A DNA stretch of 64,000 bases, from contig DVLA01000020.1 in assembly GCA_018715745.1 (NCBI GenBank), positions 1-64,000 of the forward strand, written 5' to 3'. The notes below the pieces were generated by a model. The model was given only the letters and a program-made list of their open reading frames with translations, made no database searches and was not told the DNA's origin. Each line of letters begins with the position of its first letter. Position 1 is the first letter of the stretch. A program made the translations under genes and the position numbers. The DNA comes from Candidatus Coprenecus stercoripullorum. Its GTDB lineage: Bacteria > Bacteroidota > Bacteroidia > Bacteroidales > UBA932. Of the stretch, positions 35,098-44,053 are shown piece by piece.

Positions 35098-36489
35098 ATG
35101 AAAAAAGTTCTCATTATCACATATTATTGGCCTCCGACCTCCGGCTCCGGTGTGCAAAGATGGCTGAAAATGTCCAAATACCTTCCGGAAAACGGATGGC
35201 AGCCAATAATATACACACCGGCCAACCCCGACATGCAACTGAGGGACGAAACCCTGTGCAAGGATATTCCGGAAGGCATTGAAGTCATAAGGAGACCTAT
35301 TGTGGAGCCTTATTCCCTTTTCCGTATCATCACCGGCAGGAAGCGCGGAGGTTCCGAAGGGGGAAATGTCAATCCCATAGGCTCTTCCGGTAAAAAATCC
35401 GTAGCCATGCGCCTTTCGTTGTGGATACGGGCCAACATATTCGTCCCCGATCCGAGGGTATGGTGGGTAAGGCCTTCCGTACGGTTTCTCAGACGGTATC
35501 TTGCAGAAAACAGGGTAGATGCCGTTGTCAGCACAGGCCCCCCGCACTCCATGCACATGATAGCCATGAAACTGCACAGGGCCACAGGGATAAGGTGGAT
35601 AGCAGATTTCCGCGATCCGTGGACAAAAATATTCTATTTCAAGCATCTGCCGCTTACAAAAAGGAACGCCCGCAGATACGGGGATCTTGAACGGGAAGTC
35701 CTTAAGGAGGCGGACGCCGTAGTGACCGTAACTGCGAAAATGACGGCCGAGTTCATGGAAACCCTCGGCGAATGCAATGCGGACACACCTGTGATAACCG
35801 TCGAAAACGGTTATGATGAAGATGATTTCAGAAACGGAGACATCCCGGCAAGCGAAAGTTTCACATTAGTACATACGGGACTGTTTTCATCCGAAGGAAA
35901 CCCTGCCGGATTCTGGAAGGTGCTCGGGGAAATAAGCGATTCACTGCCGTCATTCGGTACGGACCTGCGTATAGAGATTGCCGGGAAAACAGACAGGGAA
36001 ATAACAGAGGCCATCGTATCGGCTGGAATAGGGAGCCGGCTCGTCAATCACGGCTATATACCGCACCATCAGGCAAACTCGCTGCAACGGCAAGCGCGCG
36101 TACTGCTTCTGCCGTTAAGGCAGGAACCTGAAGCCGACGGCATCCTGACAGGCAAATACTTCGAATACCTGGCTGCAGGCAGGCCCATAATCGCATTCGG
36201 GCCGCACAACAGCGTACTGGAAGAATCCCTGAGAGAAACCGGGGCCGGAATGCTATTCGACTGGGAAGAAACGGCCGGCATGAAACTGTATATCGCAACT
36301 CTTTACAGGCACTACCTCGAAAGCCGCAAAAAAGACGTTTCGGACTGTGACATGCTCATAAGGGAAATTCTGGCGGAAATGCCGGAAGGCCGCATGCCGG
36401 ACTATCCGGAACCGGACAGGGATGCCGTTTCAAGATACTCCCGCAGGAAGCTCGCCGGAAAATTCGCCGGCATTTTATCAGGACAATAA
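35098..36489 (+). CDS. Glycosyltransferase family 4-type protein
   Basis: A 463-residue GT-B fold glycosyltransferase. It starts M-K-K-V-L-I-I-T-Y-Y-W-P-P, the usual GT4 first strand and substrate loop (G-S-G-V-Q-R-W). The C-terminal half contains the nucleotide-sugar region with G-I-L-T-G-K-x-F-E-Y-L-A-A-G-R-P-I-I, equivalent to the E-x7-E loop. Donor and acceptor are unknown; a role in surface polysaccharide or glycolipid is inferred. It is divergent from mutS, stands alone, and the next gene has its own promoter. Confidence 0.88.
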   Translation: MKKVLIITYYWPPTSGSGVQRWLKMSKYLPENGWQPIIYTPANPDMQLRDETLCKDIPEGIEVIRRPIVEPYSLFRIITGRKRGGSEGGNVNPIGSSGKKSVAMRLSLWIRANIFVPDPRVWWVRPSVRFLRRYLAENRVDAVVSTGPPHSMHMIAMKLHRATGIRWIADFRDPWTKIFYFKHLPLTKRNARRYGDLEREVLKEADAVVTVTAKMTAEFMETLGECNADTPVITVENGYDEDDFRNGDIPASESFTLVHTGLFSSEGNPAGFWKVLGEISDSLPSFGTDLRIEIAGKTDREITEAIVSAGIGSRLVNHGYIPHHQANSLQRQARVLLLPLRQEPEADGILTGKYFEYLAAGRPIIAFGPHNSVLEESLRETGAGMLFDWEETAGMKLYIATLYRHYLESRKKDVSDCDMLIREILAEMPEGRMPDYPEPDRDAVSRYSRRKLAGKFAGILSGQ

Positions 36490-36500
36490 AAGAAGCTTGC

Positions 36501-36508
36501 TATCTTTG
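36501..36508 (+). promoter_or_regulatory. Bacteroidota -7 element TATCTTTG for the YfhO-type gene
   Basis: TATCTTTG is 23 bases upstream of ATG 36532. Confidence 0.65.
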
Positions 36509-36531
36509 CCCATCTCTAAAACAGGACAATA

Positions 36532-39033
36532 ATGAACCACAGGATATCAGCGGCCATAAAGAAATACCTGCCCCACGTACTGATAATTGCAGGATTCGCA
36601 GCGTTTGCATACATCTATGCCCCGTATGTACTGCAGGGCAGGATAGTAAACCAGTCGGACATCTCCTCGTGGAAAGGCATGTCCCATGAGATACTCACTC
36701 ACAACGAAGCACACCCCGAAGACCCTGCCCTGTGGACAGGCTCGATGTTCGGCGGAATGCCGGCGACACAGATATCGGTAGACTATAAAGGGGATTTCAC
36801 CTCCTGGCTGTATGACCTGCTTTTCTGGGGGGAAAGGCCGCCGAGCTATTTCATAATATCAATGATAGGCGGATTCCTCCTGTTCCTGGCATTCGGGATA
36901 AACCCGTACCTGTCAGCCGCCGGAGCAATAGCCATAACGTTCTGCTCATACAACATGCAGATAATCCAGGTAGGGCACAATACCAAGATGGTCGCTATCG
37001 CATTCATGCCGTGGGTGCTTGCAGCCCTGGTTTACGCATACCGGAAAAGACCCGTACTCGGGGCTCTGCTCTTCGCCCTCGCCCTGAGTTTCCAGATAAA
37101 GGCAAACCATCCCCAGATCACCTACTATCTCGCCTTTATCGTAGCAGGTTATGTTATCGCCGAACTGTGCGGTGCAATAAAGTCCAAAACACTGCCCAAA
37201 TGGCTGAAGACCTCGTCCCTCATATTAGTGGCGGGAATAGCCGGGCTCGCGACCAACGCGAACAAGCTCATCCCTACATACGAATACGCGGAATACACCA
37301 TGAGGGGAGGTTCGGAACTTACCCACGACAAGGAAAACCAGACCGGGGACGGACTCAAGCTGGATTATGCAACTGCCTGGTCATACGGCATAACGGAAAC
37401 ACCGAACCTGCTCATACCTAATTTCAACGGAGGGTCGAGCTATGGTGAGATACCACGCAACTCCGAAACATTCAAGCTTTTGCAGGCATACTACCAGAAC
37501 GCGGAAAGCCTGCGCAAGGCAATGCCTGTATATTGGGGCCCCCAGCCGTTCACGGCAGGGCCGATGTACCTGGGGGCCGTATCACTGTTCCTTTTCGTAT
37601 TCGGCATGTGCGTAATTAAAGGACGGTACAAATGGTGGATAGCAGGTGTCTCCCTGCTGGCCCTGCTACTGGCCTGGGGTTCCCACCTCATGTGGTTCTC
37701 GGAACTGTTCTTCAAATATGCGCCCCTTTACAACAAATTCAGGACAGTATCGATGATTCTTGTCATCCTTCAGATAACCGTACCTGTCCTGGGCATACTC
37801 GGAGTCAATGAAGTGCTCTTCGGCAACAGCGCGCCGGACAGGAAAAAAACATGGAACGGCCTGATAACGGCCCTGTCCATTACCGGAGGCATCTGCCTTG
37901 TCTTCTCGCTTTTCCCGTCACTCGCCGGCAGTTTCTCATCGGCTTCCGACGCTTCGGTCTTCGGGGAAGGCTCGCCGCTCATAGAGAGAATCAGGGCGGA
38001 CCGCAGGAGCATGCTGAGGGCCGACGCTTTCCGTTCCCTTGTCTTTATCCTCCTTACTGCCCTCATACTGGCCTGCGCCATCAGCAGGAGGTTGAAAGGG
38101 CGTACCGACGAAGGCTGGAAAAGATACGCCGGCATAGCGGCAATAGGCGTATTGCTCGTTGCGGACCTGTGGAGCGTGGACAAAAGATACCTCAACGGCA
38201 GCCATTTCGTGACAGTAAGGAATTTCGACTCCCAGTTCTCTCCGAGACCGGTTGACAGCTATATTCTCGGCGACCCGGACCCGCACTACAGGGTACTCGA
38301 CCTCAGTCTGGGGAACAATATATTCAACGACGCCATAGTAAGCTACCACCACAAGACAATAGGGGGCTACAGCCCTGCAAAGCTGCAAAGGTACCAGGAT
38401 CTGATAGACTTCCACATCTCCCCCGAAATATACCGTCTGGTTTCCGACCTCAACAGCGGGAAAGGGACAGGCTATTATCCTGTCATAGCAATGCTGAACA
38501 CCAAATACCTGATAACGGACGGCAACCAATACCCGCTGGAATACGACAGACGATTAGGGAATGCCTGGTTCGTAGGCAAATCTGTCACCGCAGCCGATGC
38601 CGACGGGGAGATGGCTTTGCTCGGCAAGATAGATCCAGCCAGAGAAGCCGTCATCTACAATCCGGACACAGAGCCGGGCACGGTCACTGAATATCCCGGC
38701 GGAGGGGAGATCAGCCTTACGGAATACAGTCCAAACAGAATGGCCTACAGCTGTTCTTCACCCTCGGGCGGACTTGCGGTATTCAGCGAAATATATTATC
38801 CGGCCGGGTGGAAAGCGTTTGTAGACGGTAAAGAGAGTAAGATACTGCGCGCAGACTACGTCCTGCGCGCTCTGGAAATCGAGGAAGGGGACCACAATAT
38901 TGAATTCATATACGCACCGGAATCCTTCAGGACAGGGGAAGCCATATCCGCAGCGTCATCGCTGGCAATATTAGCATGCCTTGCCATATACATTATATTC
39001 TGTACAGTATCGTCCGGCAAACGGAGGCTTTAA
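36532..39033 (+). CDS. YfhO-family polytopic membrane protein
   Basis: An 833-residue inner-membrane protein with about twelve membrane segments, a large extracytoplasmic segment before the final helix, and a C-terminal beta-rich domain (Y-Y-P-A-G-W-K-A-F-V-D-G-K) characteristic of the YfhO family. In Bacillus, YfhO transfers sugar from a lipid carrier onto lipoteichoic acid; the Bacteroidota acceptor is not known, though conservation suggests lipid-linked sugar transfer. The MFS gene follows with no gap (TAAATG), so the two are co-transcribed. Confidence 0.87.
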   Translation: MNHRISAAIKKYLPHVLIIAGFAAFAYIYAPYVLQGRIVNQSDISSWKGMSHEILTHNEAHPEDPALWTGSMFGGMPATQISVDYKGDFTSWLYDLLFWGERPPSYFIISMIGGFLLFLAFGINPYLSAAGAIAITFCSYNMQIIQVGHNTKMVAIAFMPWVLAALVYAYRKRPVLGALLFALALSFQIKANHPQITYYLAFIVAGYVIAELCGAIKSKTLPKWLKTSSLILVAGIAGLATNANKLIPTYEYAEYTMRGGSELTHDKENQTGDGLKLDYATAWSYGITETPNLLIPNFNGGSSYGEIPRNSETFKLLQAYYQNAESLRKAMPVYWGPQPFTAGPMYLGAVSLFLFVFGMCVIKGRYKWWIAGVSLLALLLAWGSHLMWFSELFFKYAPLYNKFRTVSMILVILQITVPVLGILGVNEVLFGNSAPDRKKTWNGLITALSITGGICLVFSLFPSLAGSFSSASDASVFGEGSPLIERIRADRRSMLRADAFRSLVFILLTALILACAISRRLKGRTDEGWKRYAGIAAIGVLLVADLWSVDKRYLNGSHFVTVRNFDSQFSPRPVDSYILGDPDPHYRVLDLSLGNNIFNDAIVSYHHKTIGGYSPAKLQRYQDLIDFHISPEIYRLVSDLNSGKGTGYYPVIAMLNTKYLITDGNQYPLEYDRRLGNAWFVGKSVTAADADGEMALLGKIDPAREAVIYNPDTEPGTVTEYPGGGEISLTEYSPNRMAYSCSSPSGGLAVFSEIYYPAGWKAFVDGKESKILRADYVLRALEIEEGDHNIEFIYAPESFRTGEAISAASSLAILACLAIYIIFCTVSSGKRRL

Positions 39034-40248
39034 ATGAATACACATCAAATACGACAGCGGGACAGGCTATTATCCCGCAGCTACTGCTTCATCCTTGCAG
39101 CCAACTTCCTGCTATATTTCGGGTTCTATCTGCTTATGCCGGTATTCCCGTTCTTCCTCGTTGAGGAATTCGGGGTCAGCAAAGGGGCCGTAGGGGCAAT
39201 GCTGGCCTGCTACACAGTAGCCGCCTTAGCCATCCGCCCGTTTTCGGGCTATCTTCTGGACACATTCGCGCGAAAACCGCTGTACCTTCTGTCGTTCTGT
39301 ATATTCACACTGATTTTCGGAGGATATGTCATCACCGGCACTATCCTGATGTTCATCGTATTGCGAATCGTACACGGATTGTCTTTCGGAACGGTCACCG
39401 TAGCAGGCAATACGATTGTCATAGACATAACCCCATCCTCAAGAAGAGGGGAAGCCGTAGGCTACTACGGACTGGCCAACAACATAGCGATGTCGCTCGG
39501 CCCGATGACCGGACTGTTCATGCACGATCATACGTCTTTCAATGTAATTTTCATGACTGCAATGGGATGCTGCCTGGCCGGGCTGGTATTCGCAGCCTGC
39601 GTCCGGACGGTAAAGAAAGAACCGGCACCGCGTACGGCCGTCTCCCTGGACAGGTTCATTCTCCTCAAGGGGATTCCCCTGGGAATCGACCTTATGCTCC
39701 TGTCCATTCCCTATGGAATGACCACCACATACGTTGCGATGTACGCCCAAAGTATCGGCATAACCGGAGGGACAGGGATATTCTTCACATTCATGGCAAT
39801 AGGTCTGGCCATATCGAGACTTTTCTCAGGAAGGCAGGTAGATCACGGACACATCACGGATGTCATACACATAGCCTTCTATCCGGTAATACTCTGCTTC
39901 CTCAGCCTGTTCCTGTGCGAAAAAGCGGCGGGCATATCCATACGTACAGCCGAGATTATGCTTTACTCCACAGCCCTTATCCTCGGGGCGGGATTCGGCA
40001 CGATGTTTCCAGCGTTCAACACCATGTTCGTAAATCTGGGAAGACACGACCAGAGAGGCACGGCCACATCCACATATCTCACTTCCTGGGACATAGGAAT
40101 AGGCATAGGACTTGTTCTGGGCGGAATGATCGGGGAAAGGTCGTCCTTTTCATATGCATACCTTGCCGGAGCATTCCTGAGTGTCATTTCCCTTATCGGC
40201 TTCGTATTCTACGCCGCGCCGCATTTCAAGCGCAACAGGATGGAATAA
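39034..40248 (+). CDS. MFS transporter
   Basis: A 404-residue, twelve-segment major facilitator. The conserved loop 2-3 motif appears as G-Y-L-L-D-T-F-A-R-K-P-L. The glycine-rich C-terminal helices are typical of drug or metabolite exporters. It begins immediately after the YfhO-type gene's stop codon. Substrate unknown. Its end faces the convergent lipoprotein gene with only a 9-base gap and no clear terminator. Confidence 0.9.
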   Translation: MNTHQIRQRDRLLSRSYCFILAANFLLYFGFYLLMPVFPFFLVEEFGVSKGAVGAMLACYTVAALAIRPFSGYLLDTFARKPLYLLSFCIFTLIFGGYVITGTILMFIVLRIVHGLSFGTVTVAGNTIVIDITPSSRRGEAVGYYGLANNIAMSLGPMTGLFMHDHTSFNVIFMTAMGCCLAGLVFAACVRTVKKEPAPRTAVSLDRFILLKGIPLGIDLMLLSIPYGMTTTYVAMYAQSIGITGGTGIFFTFMAIGLAISRLFSGRQVDHGHITDVIHIAFYPVILCFLSLFLCEKAAGISIRTAEIMLYSTALILGAGFGTMFPAFNTMFVNLGRHDQRGTATSTYLTSWDIGIGIGLVLGGMIGERSSFSYAYLAGAFLSVISLIGFVFYAAPHFKRNRME

Positions 40249-40257
40249 TTCCGTATA

Positions 40258-41481
40258 TCAAGTCTTGTCAACAAGTTCCAGCGTTCCGCTCCATTTTATT
40301 TTCAATGATTTCGGATCGCTGTGGCAGTCATCGGTACAGTCTATGGATATGGAATATTCCTCACCGTCCCTGTCTATCGTGATCACGCCGTCGGACATCG
40401 GAGCATATCCGACAAGGCCGCTGTCATTGAAAAGCAGATACCAGGTCCCCTGTAAATATCCCCCGAGCACGAATCCGTAAAGAAAAGTTCCGGCCCCATA
40501 AGAAGATGACGGCCTGAAAGTACCCACAGGAAAGCCGTCCTCGAATGTCTTTGAACCATCTATATAAAAATCGAGCTGGAGCCCTTCTCCCGTTCCCGAC
40601 TCGGGATCTATCAGCACATACCAGTTGGATGTACCTGCATTATTCATGTCCCCCCAATAATAGGCCACAGCCACATGGGCATCCAGCTCGGTATCCACGT
40701 CGGAGCCGATGGTCGAAGCCGAGGAATTGTCCTCCACATCGCAGCTTCCCTCATAGACTACCGATATTTCCTCTTTCGTTACAGTAAGAAAACCGCATGT
40801 CAGCCGATACCCGGCTTCCGTATGCGCAACAGCCACCTCTGCCTCCGCGAAACTAACGGATGACTCTCCCCCCTCGGTTACATAAGCTGTCCCGCTTTGC
40901 ACAAGCGTTCTCGGAGTAGAGTAGGAGCCTTCCGGCAAGCGCAGGTCGGAATAGTCCAGCTCACCGTCAGCCATCGGTATCATAAAGGATATCCTGTAAT
41001 ATTCCGTAAAGTCCGGACTGTCGGAGAGCTTTACTGTCCACTGAGTGACGCCGGGCCCTGCAAGACCGTCATACGAGCAGTACATGTAGTCCATGACCTT
41101 TAGATTGCCGGCTTCCTGACGAATTTCTACGGATGCCGTATCGGCACCTCCATCCCATGAGTATACGAGCGTAAGGACAGCCGTCCTGGACTCCCCGCTC
41201 CCGTTCGCCCCGACATTGAATGACAATATGCCGTCGGAGGCCCTCATATCCCCTATCCAGTCCGTCCCCTCAGCCGAAGGCGACAGTATTCCGCCGTCCG
41301 TACCGTTCTCGATATTATACCCTACCTCGAACATCCCCCCTTCCATACCGACATCCATACCTGGAACGGCAAATGAAATTTCAGGGGCAGCTGCAATCTC
41401 CTGCCCGTCATCCTTGACGGAGCAGGAGAAAAACAACGGCAGGATTGCGGAACAGAGAATACAAACAAGTCCCTTTTCCAT
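40258..41481 (-). CDS. BACON-type lipoprotein with two copies of a beta-rich domain
   Basis: A 407-residue lipoprotein. The signal ends L-F-F-S-C (Cys20), followed by S-V-K-D-D, which matches the K-(D/E)2 surface export signal of Bacteroidota, so surface exposure is likely. Residues ~35-130 resemble a BACON-type Ig-like domain ending V-E-I-R-Q-E-A-G. Two similar domains follow, each with A/Y-...-W-x-V-x-L and L-P-E-G-S-Y or F-P-V-G-T-F turns, the second ending I-K-W-S-G-T-L-E-L. It lies 14 bases after the upstream lipoprotein, probably in the same operon. Binding target unknown. Confidence 0.72.
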   Translation of the reverse strand: MEKGLVCILCSAILPLFFSCSVKDDGQEIAAAPEISFAVPGMDVGMEGGMFEVGYNIENGTDGGILSPSAEGTDWIGDMRASDGILSFNVGANGSGESRTAVLTLVYSWDGGADTASVEIRQEAGNLKVMDYMYCSYDGLAGPGVTQWTVKLSDSPDFTEYYRISFMIPMADGELDYSDLRLPEGSYSTPRTLVQSGTAYVTEGGESSVSFAEAEVAVAHTEAGYRLTCGFLTVTKEEISVVYEGSCDVEDNSSASTIGSDVDTELDAHVAVAYYWGDMNNAGTSNWYVLIDPESGTGEGLQLDFYIDGSKTFEDGFPVGTFRPSSSYGAGTFLYGFVLGGYLQGTWYLLFNDSGLVGYAPMSDGVITIDRDGEEYSISIDCTDDCHSDPKSLKIKWSGTLELVDKT

Positions 41482-41495
41482 ATAGCGGATTACCG

Positions 41496-42365
41496 TTAAA
41501 AATATTTATAGAAAGGGTTCAGGTCAAACAGCAGTTCGCCTTCCCAGTCACACGCGAATTCCTTTCCGTTTTCGTCATACATGACCACATTGAGGACATA
41601 GGCGCCACCGGAGCGCTTCACCTCGATACTGCCATCGACAGGCTTGAAATATTCGCCCGTGTCATAGTCGGCATAGAAGCAGCCGAGTTCGTATATATCA
41701 TTTATGTAATAGGAAAATGCGGTAAAGGGGACCTTATTGTCAAGATCGTAATCGTAAAGGTCGACTATATCATAAGTACCTTCCGGAATGGTCTTCCAGG
41801 AGCCGGGAGTCACATTGAGGTTAATCTGCAGTTCCCGGCCTGTCTGGCCTATGTTGCCAAGATAGTTCGGGTCGGGCGTAAGGGTATAGTCTTCAGAGCG
41901 CAGCCATACCATTGCCCCGTCAAGAAGATCGTTCCCCTGTGAATCGGAGAACGCAACCGACTGATAGCCGGATGCGGCCACGTCAGGCACGAAAACCATT
42001 GACTTCTCCTTTACTACAACCTCGCAGACATCGCTTGCCTCTCCCGCCTGCGCCGTTACGGTTGCAGTGCCTGCCGCAACTGCAGTAACCAGGCCGTCCT
42101 CCACCGTAAGTATGCCTTCATCCGAAGACGACCATGTAACCGTCTTGTCATCGGCGTCTTCCGGCAGTACGGTAGCCTCAAGCGTAAATGTTTCCCCTAC
42201 GAACATCTCGTATGAATTCCTGTCGAGAGTGACATCGGTAACCTCTACCGTCTCGTCCGAGGGATCATCCGGAGTATCGGGGGTGTCCGGCGAGGATTTG
42301 GTGCAGGCGCATGACAATGCGAGCGCCAGGAAAATAAAACCGAAATTGTAAAAATAGCGTCTCAT
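41496..42365 (-). CDS. Lipoprotein with Big_2 Ig-like domain
   Basis: A 289-residue lipoprotein starting at ATG 42365 (M-R-R-Y-F-Y-N-F); the longer track start at 42428 lies upstream of the promoter. The signal ends L-A-L-S-C-A-C, so either Cys19 or Cys21 is lipidated, followed by a Ser/Pro/Asp-rich linker. Residues ~40-125 are a Big_2 domain (V-T-D-V-T-L-D ... A-T-V-L-P-E-D-A-D-D-K-T-V-T-W-S-S). The C-terminal ~150 residues form a beta-rich domain with I-P-E-G-T-Y and D-W-E-G-E-L-L, shared with the neighbouring lipoprotein and with the broken one at 27.9 kb. Function unknown. Confidence 0.75.
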   Translation of the reverse strand: MRRYFYNFGFIFLALALSCACTKSSPDTPDTPDDPSDETVEVTDVTLDRNSYEMFVGETFTLEATVLPEDADDKTVTWSSSDEGILTVEDGLVTAVAAGTATVTAQAGEASDVCEVVVKEKSMVFVPDVAASGYQSVAFSDSQGNDLLDGAMVWLRSEDYTLTPDPNYLGNIGQTGRELQINLNVTPGSWKTIPEGTYDIVDLYDYDLDNKVPFTAFSYYINDIYELGCFYADYDTGEYFKPVDGSIEVKRSGGAYVLNVVMYDENGKEFACDWEGELLFDLNPFYKYF

Positions 42366-42388
42366 AATAGTAATGTAATTTTTCCATA

Positions 42389-42396
42389 CAAAACTA
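42389..42396 (-). promoter_or_regulatory. Bacteroidota -7 element TAGTTTTG for the lipoprotein pair
   Basis: On the minus strand TAGTTTTG fits TAnnTTTG and lies 23 bases before ATG 42365. It decides the start, because the track's start at 42428 is upstream of it. Confidence 0.6.
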
Positions 42397-42495
42397 CCGC
42401 AGGACATTGAAAAATACCTCTCCGGCATTTATACAACAGATATACACGAAACGGGGGCGGGTTATATAAAAGTATACAGGCACACCCGGCAAGGG

Positions 42496-43275
42496 TCATC
42501 CCGCATTGTATTTGGACAGAAATTCCTGCAGGGTCATGGAACTGCCTGTAAGTTTCAGTTTGTTCCTCAGGCGGCCTCGGGCAATATTTATACTGTGAGT
42601 ACTTTGCCTGGTGATTTCGGAAATTTCCTTGGTGGAAAGGTTATGGTTAAGCAGGGCGCAAAGCCTCCGCTCGTTTACCGTAAGGTCCGGGAAATCCTTG
42701 CACAGCCTGTCCATAAAACCGCTGCCGAACTCGGGAATGTAATTGGACACCTCTTTCCACAGTTCGTTTTCCGACAAAGCCATCAGGTCATCGCACAGCT
42801 TGCCTATCTTTTCCTTTCCTTCGGGCAGTTCCAGTTTTCCGAGCTTGTCGACAATCTCCTTTATGAGCCTGGACATCTGATACTGCTGCATGCGCTTTAT
42901 CTCCAGGGTCTCACGCTTGAGACGAATATCGCGCTCCTCTTTTTCGTTTTGCAGCTGTCTGATGGTCAGCAAATATTCCTTGTTCTTTATTCTTTCATTC
43001 CTTTTCCTCACATGAAAGTGCACCACTGTAAGGAGTATGACGGCAACGGCTATGCCGGATGTCATATAAAGCCTGTGCAGCCCGTTCCTTTCAGCGATTC
43101 TCTCATTTTCCTTTGCCTGCAGGACCTCATTCTGATACCTGAAAAGCTGCAGGTAGGCGTCATCCTCGCGCAGCTTTTTATTCAGGGCGTAATATGCGGA
43201 CAGCGAACGTGCCGCCCCAGCCGAATCCCCGACGGAATCATACATCTCATACAGCCTGGAATAACAGGTCTGCAA
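42496..43275 (-). CDS. TPR-membrane-LuxR-type regulator, C-terminal part of a frameshifted gene
   Basis: The 259-residue frame (non-ATG start TTG 43275) begins in the middle of a TPR region, then has one membrane segment (I-A-V-A-V-I-L-L-T-V-V-H-F), a coiled-coil region (E-K-E-E-R-D-I-R-L-K-R-E-T-L) and a C-terminal LuxR/GerE-type helix-turn-helix (L-T-V-N-E-R-R-L-C-A-L-L ... S-T-K-E-I-S-E-I-T-R-Q-S). It continues the 43247-44008 frame after a +1 shift in their shared window. Together they make one ~500-residue Bacteroidota signal-sensing regulator with periplasmic TPRs and a cytoplasmic DNA-binding end. As assembled it lacks its own start and signal and is unlikely to be made alone. Confidence 0.6.
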   Translation of the reverse strand: MQTCYSRLYEMYDSVGDSAGAARSLSAYYALNKKLREDDAYLQLFRYQNEVLQAKENERIAERNGLHRLYMTSGIAVAVILLTVVHFHVRKRNERIKNKEYLLTIRQLQNEKEERDIRLKRETLEIKRMQQYQMSRLIKEIVDKLGKLELPEGKEKIGKLCDDLMALSENELWKEVSNYIPEFGSGFMDRLCKDFPDLTVNERRLCALLNHNLSTKEISEITRQSTHSINIARGRLRNKLKLTGSSMTLQEFLSKYNAG

Positions 43276-44008
43276 TATTCAGATAAAAGCGGCAAAGGTG
43301 CGCAGAGTCCCCGGCCTTGCGGCTCAGCCTTATGGACTCGGCTACAAGATTCCTGCTCTTAAGCGAATCGGACAGCTGATTATTGTAGGCTGCAAGATTG
43401 TTCAGAGCCACCGCCATTATGCTTGTGTCATTAAGTTCCCTGGCTTTGTCCGAGAATTTCCTGAACCACATGGCCGCCTCGTCATAATCCCTGCACGCAT
43501 AATGCACCGCTCCCAATAAATTATAACAGTACAGCAGTTCCGGAGAAAGTCCTTTCCTCTCGAACTCCTTCATTGCGCGGGTCACACTCCCGAGAGTCCT
43601 GTGGTATTCCCCTTTCAGATACCACAGCCTCGCCAGGCGGTATTCCTCTTTCGCCGACTGATACCTGTAGCCGCGGCCGAGCCCTGAATAGATCCGGAAT
43701 GAATACTCCGCCCATTTCAGGGCCTCGGTAAAATCATATTCCTCTTTTTCATAATATTCCGCCAGAGTATCGGCAAGGGCGGCAAGGGCGGGCTCCAGGC
43801 AGGATGAGTCTGCAGTAGAAAGAAATATACCGGCATTGGCCGCCGCATTCCTCCTGTCTCCATCTTCCCACAGCTGCCTGTAAATTTCATAGAAAGTCAT
43901 GTCGCCTCCCCGGACGGTATGAGGCCGGGCGAGAGCGGTCTGCCCGACGGACAGGAATCCCGGCAGGGCAGCCAGGCCTAAGCGCAATAAAAAAATCAAA
44001 CGTCCCAT
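43247..44008 (-). CDS. TPR regulator, N-terminal part of a frameshifted gene
   Basis: This 253-residue frame starts with a signal or membrane anchor (M-G-R-L-I-F-L-L-R-L-G-L-A-A-L-P-G-F) and carries TPR-like helical repeats (L-L-G-A-V-H-Y-A-C-R-D-Y-D-E-A-A). It ends at TGA 43247-43249, in frame N-I-A-D-L-L-F-Q-A-V-stop, while the TPR continues in the +1 frame (L-Q-T-C-Y-S-R-L-Y-E-M-Y) just beyond. The family normally reads through as a single TPR-membrane-HTH protein, so this looks like a lost base or a sequence error; a programmed +1 shift is less likely. The promoter TAACTTTG is 13 bases upstream of the ATG. Confidence 0.62.
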   Translation of the reverse strand: MGRLIFLLRLGLAALPGFLSVGQTALARPHTVRGGDMTFYEIYRQLWEDGDRRNAAANAGIFLSTADSSCLEPALAALADTLAEYYEKEEYDFTEALKWAEYSFRIYSGLGRGYRYQSAKEEYRLARLWYLKGEYHRTLGSVTRAMKEFERKGLSPELLYCYNLLGAVHYACRDYDEAAMWFRKFSDKARELNDTSIMAVALNNLAAYNNQLSDSLKSRNLVAESIRLSRKAGDSAHLCRFYLNIADLLFQAV

Positions 44009-44021
44009 AACATCGGCTTTA

Positions 44022-44029
44022 CAAAGTTA
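44022..44029 (-). promoter_or_regulatory. Bacteroidota -7 element TAACTTTG for the frameshifted TPR regulator
   Basis: On the minus strand TAACTTTG lies 13 bases ahead of ATG 44008. The intact promoter suggests the gene was recently functional or still is. Confidence 0.55.
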
Positions 44030-44053
44030 AAAATATTATCCGCCTGACGGACA

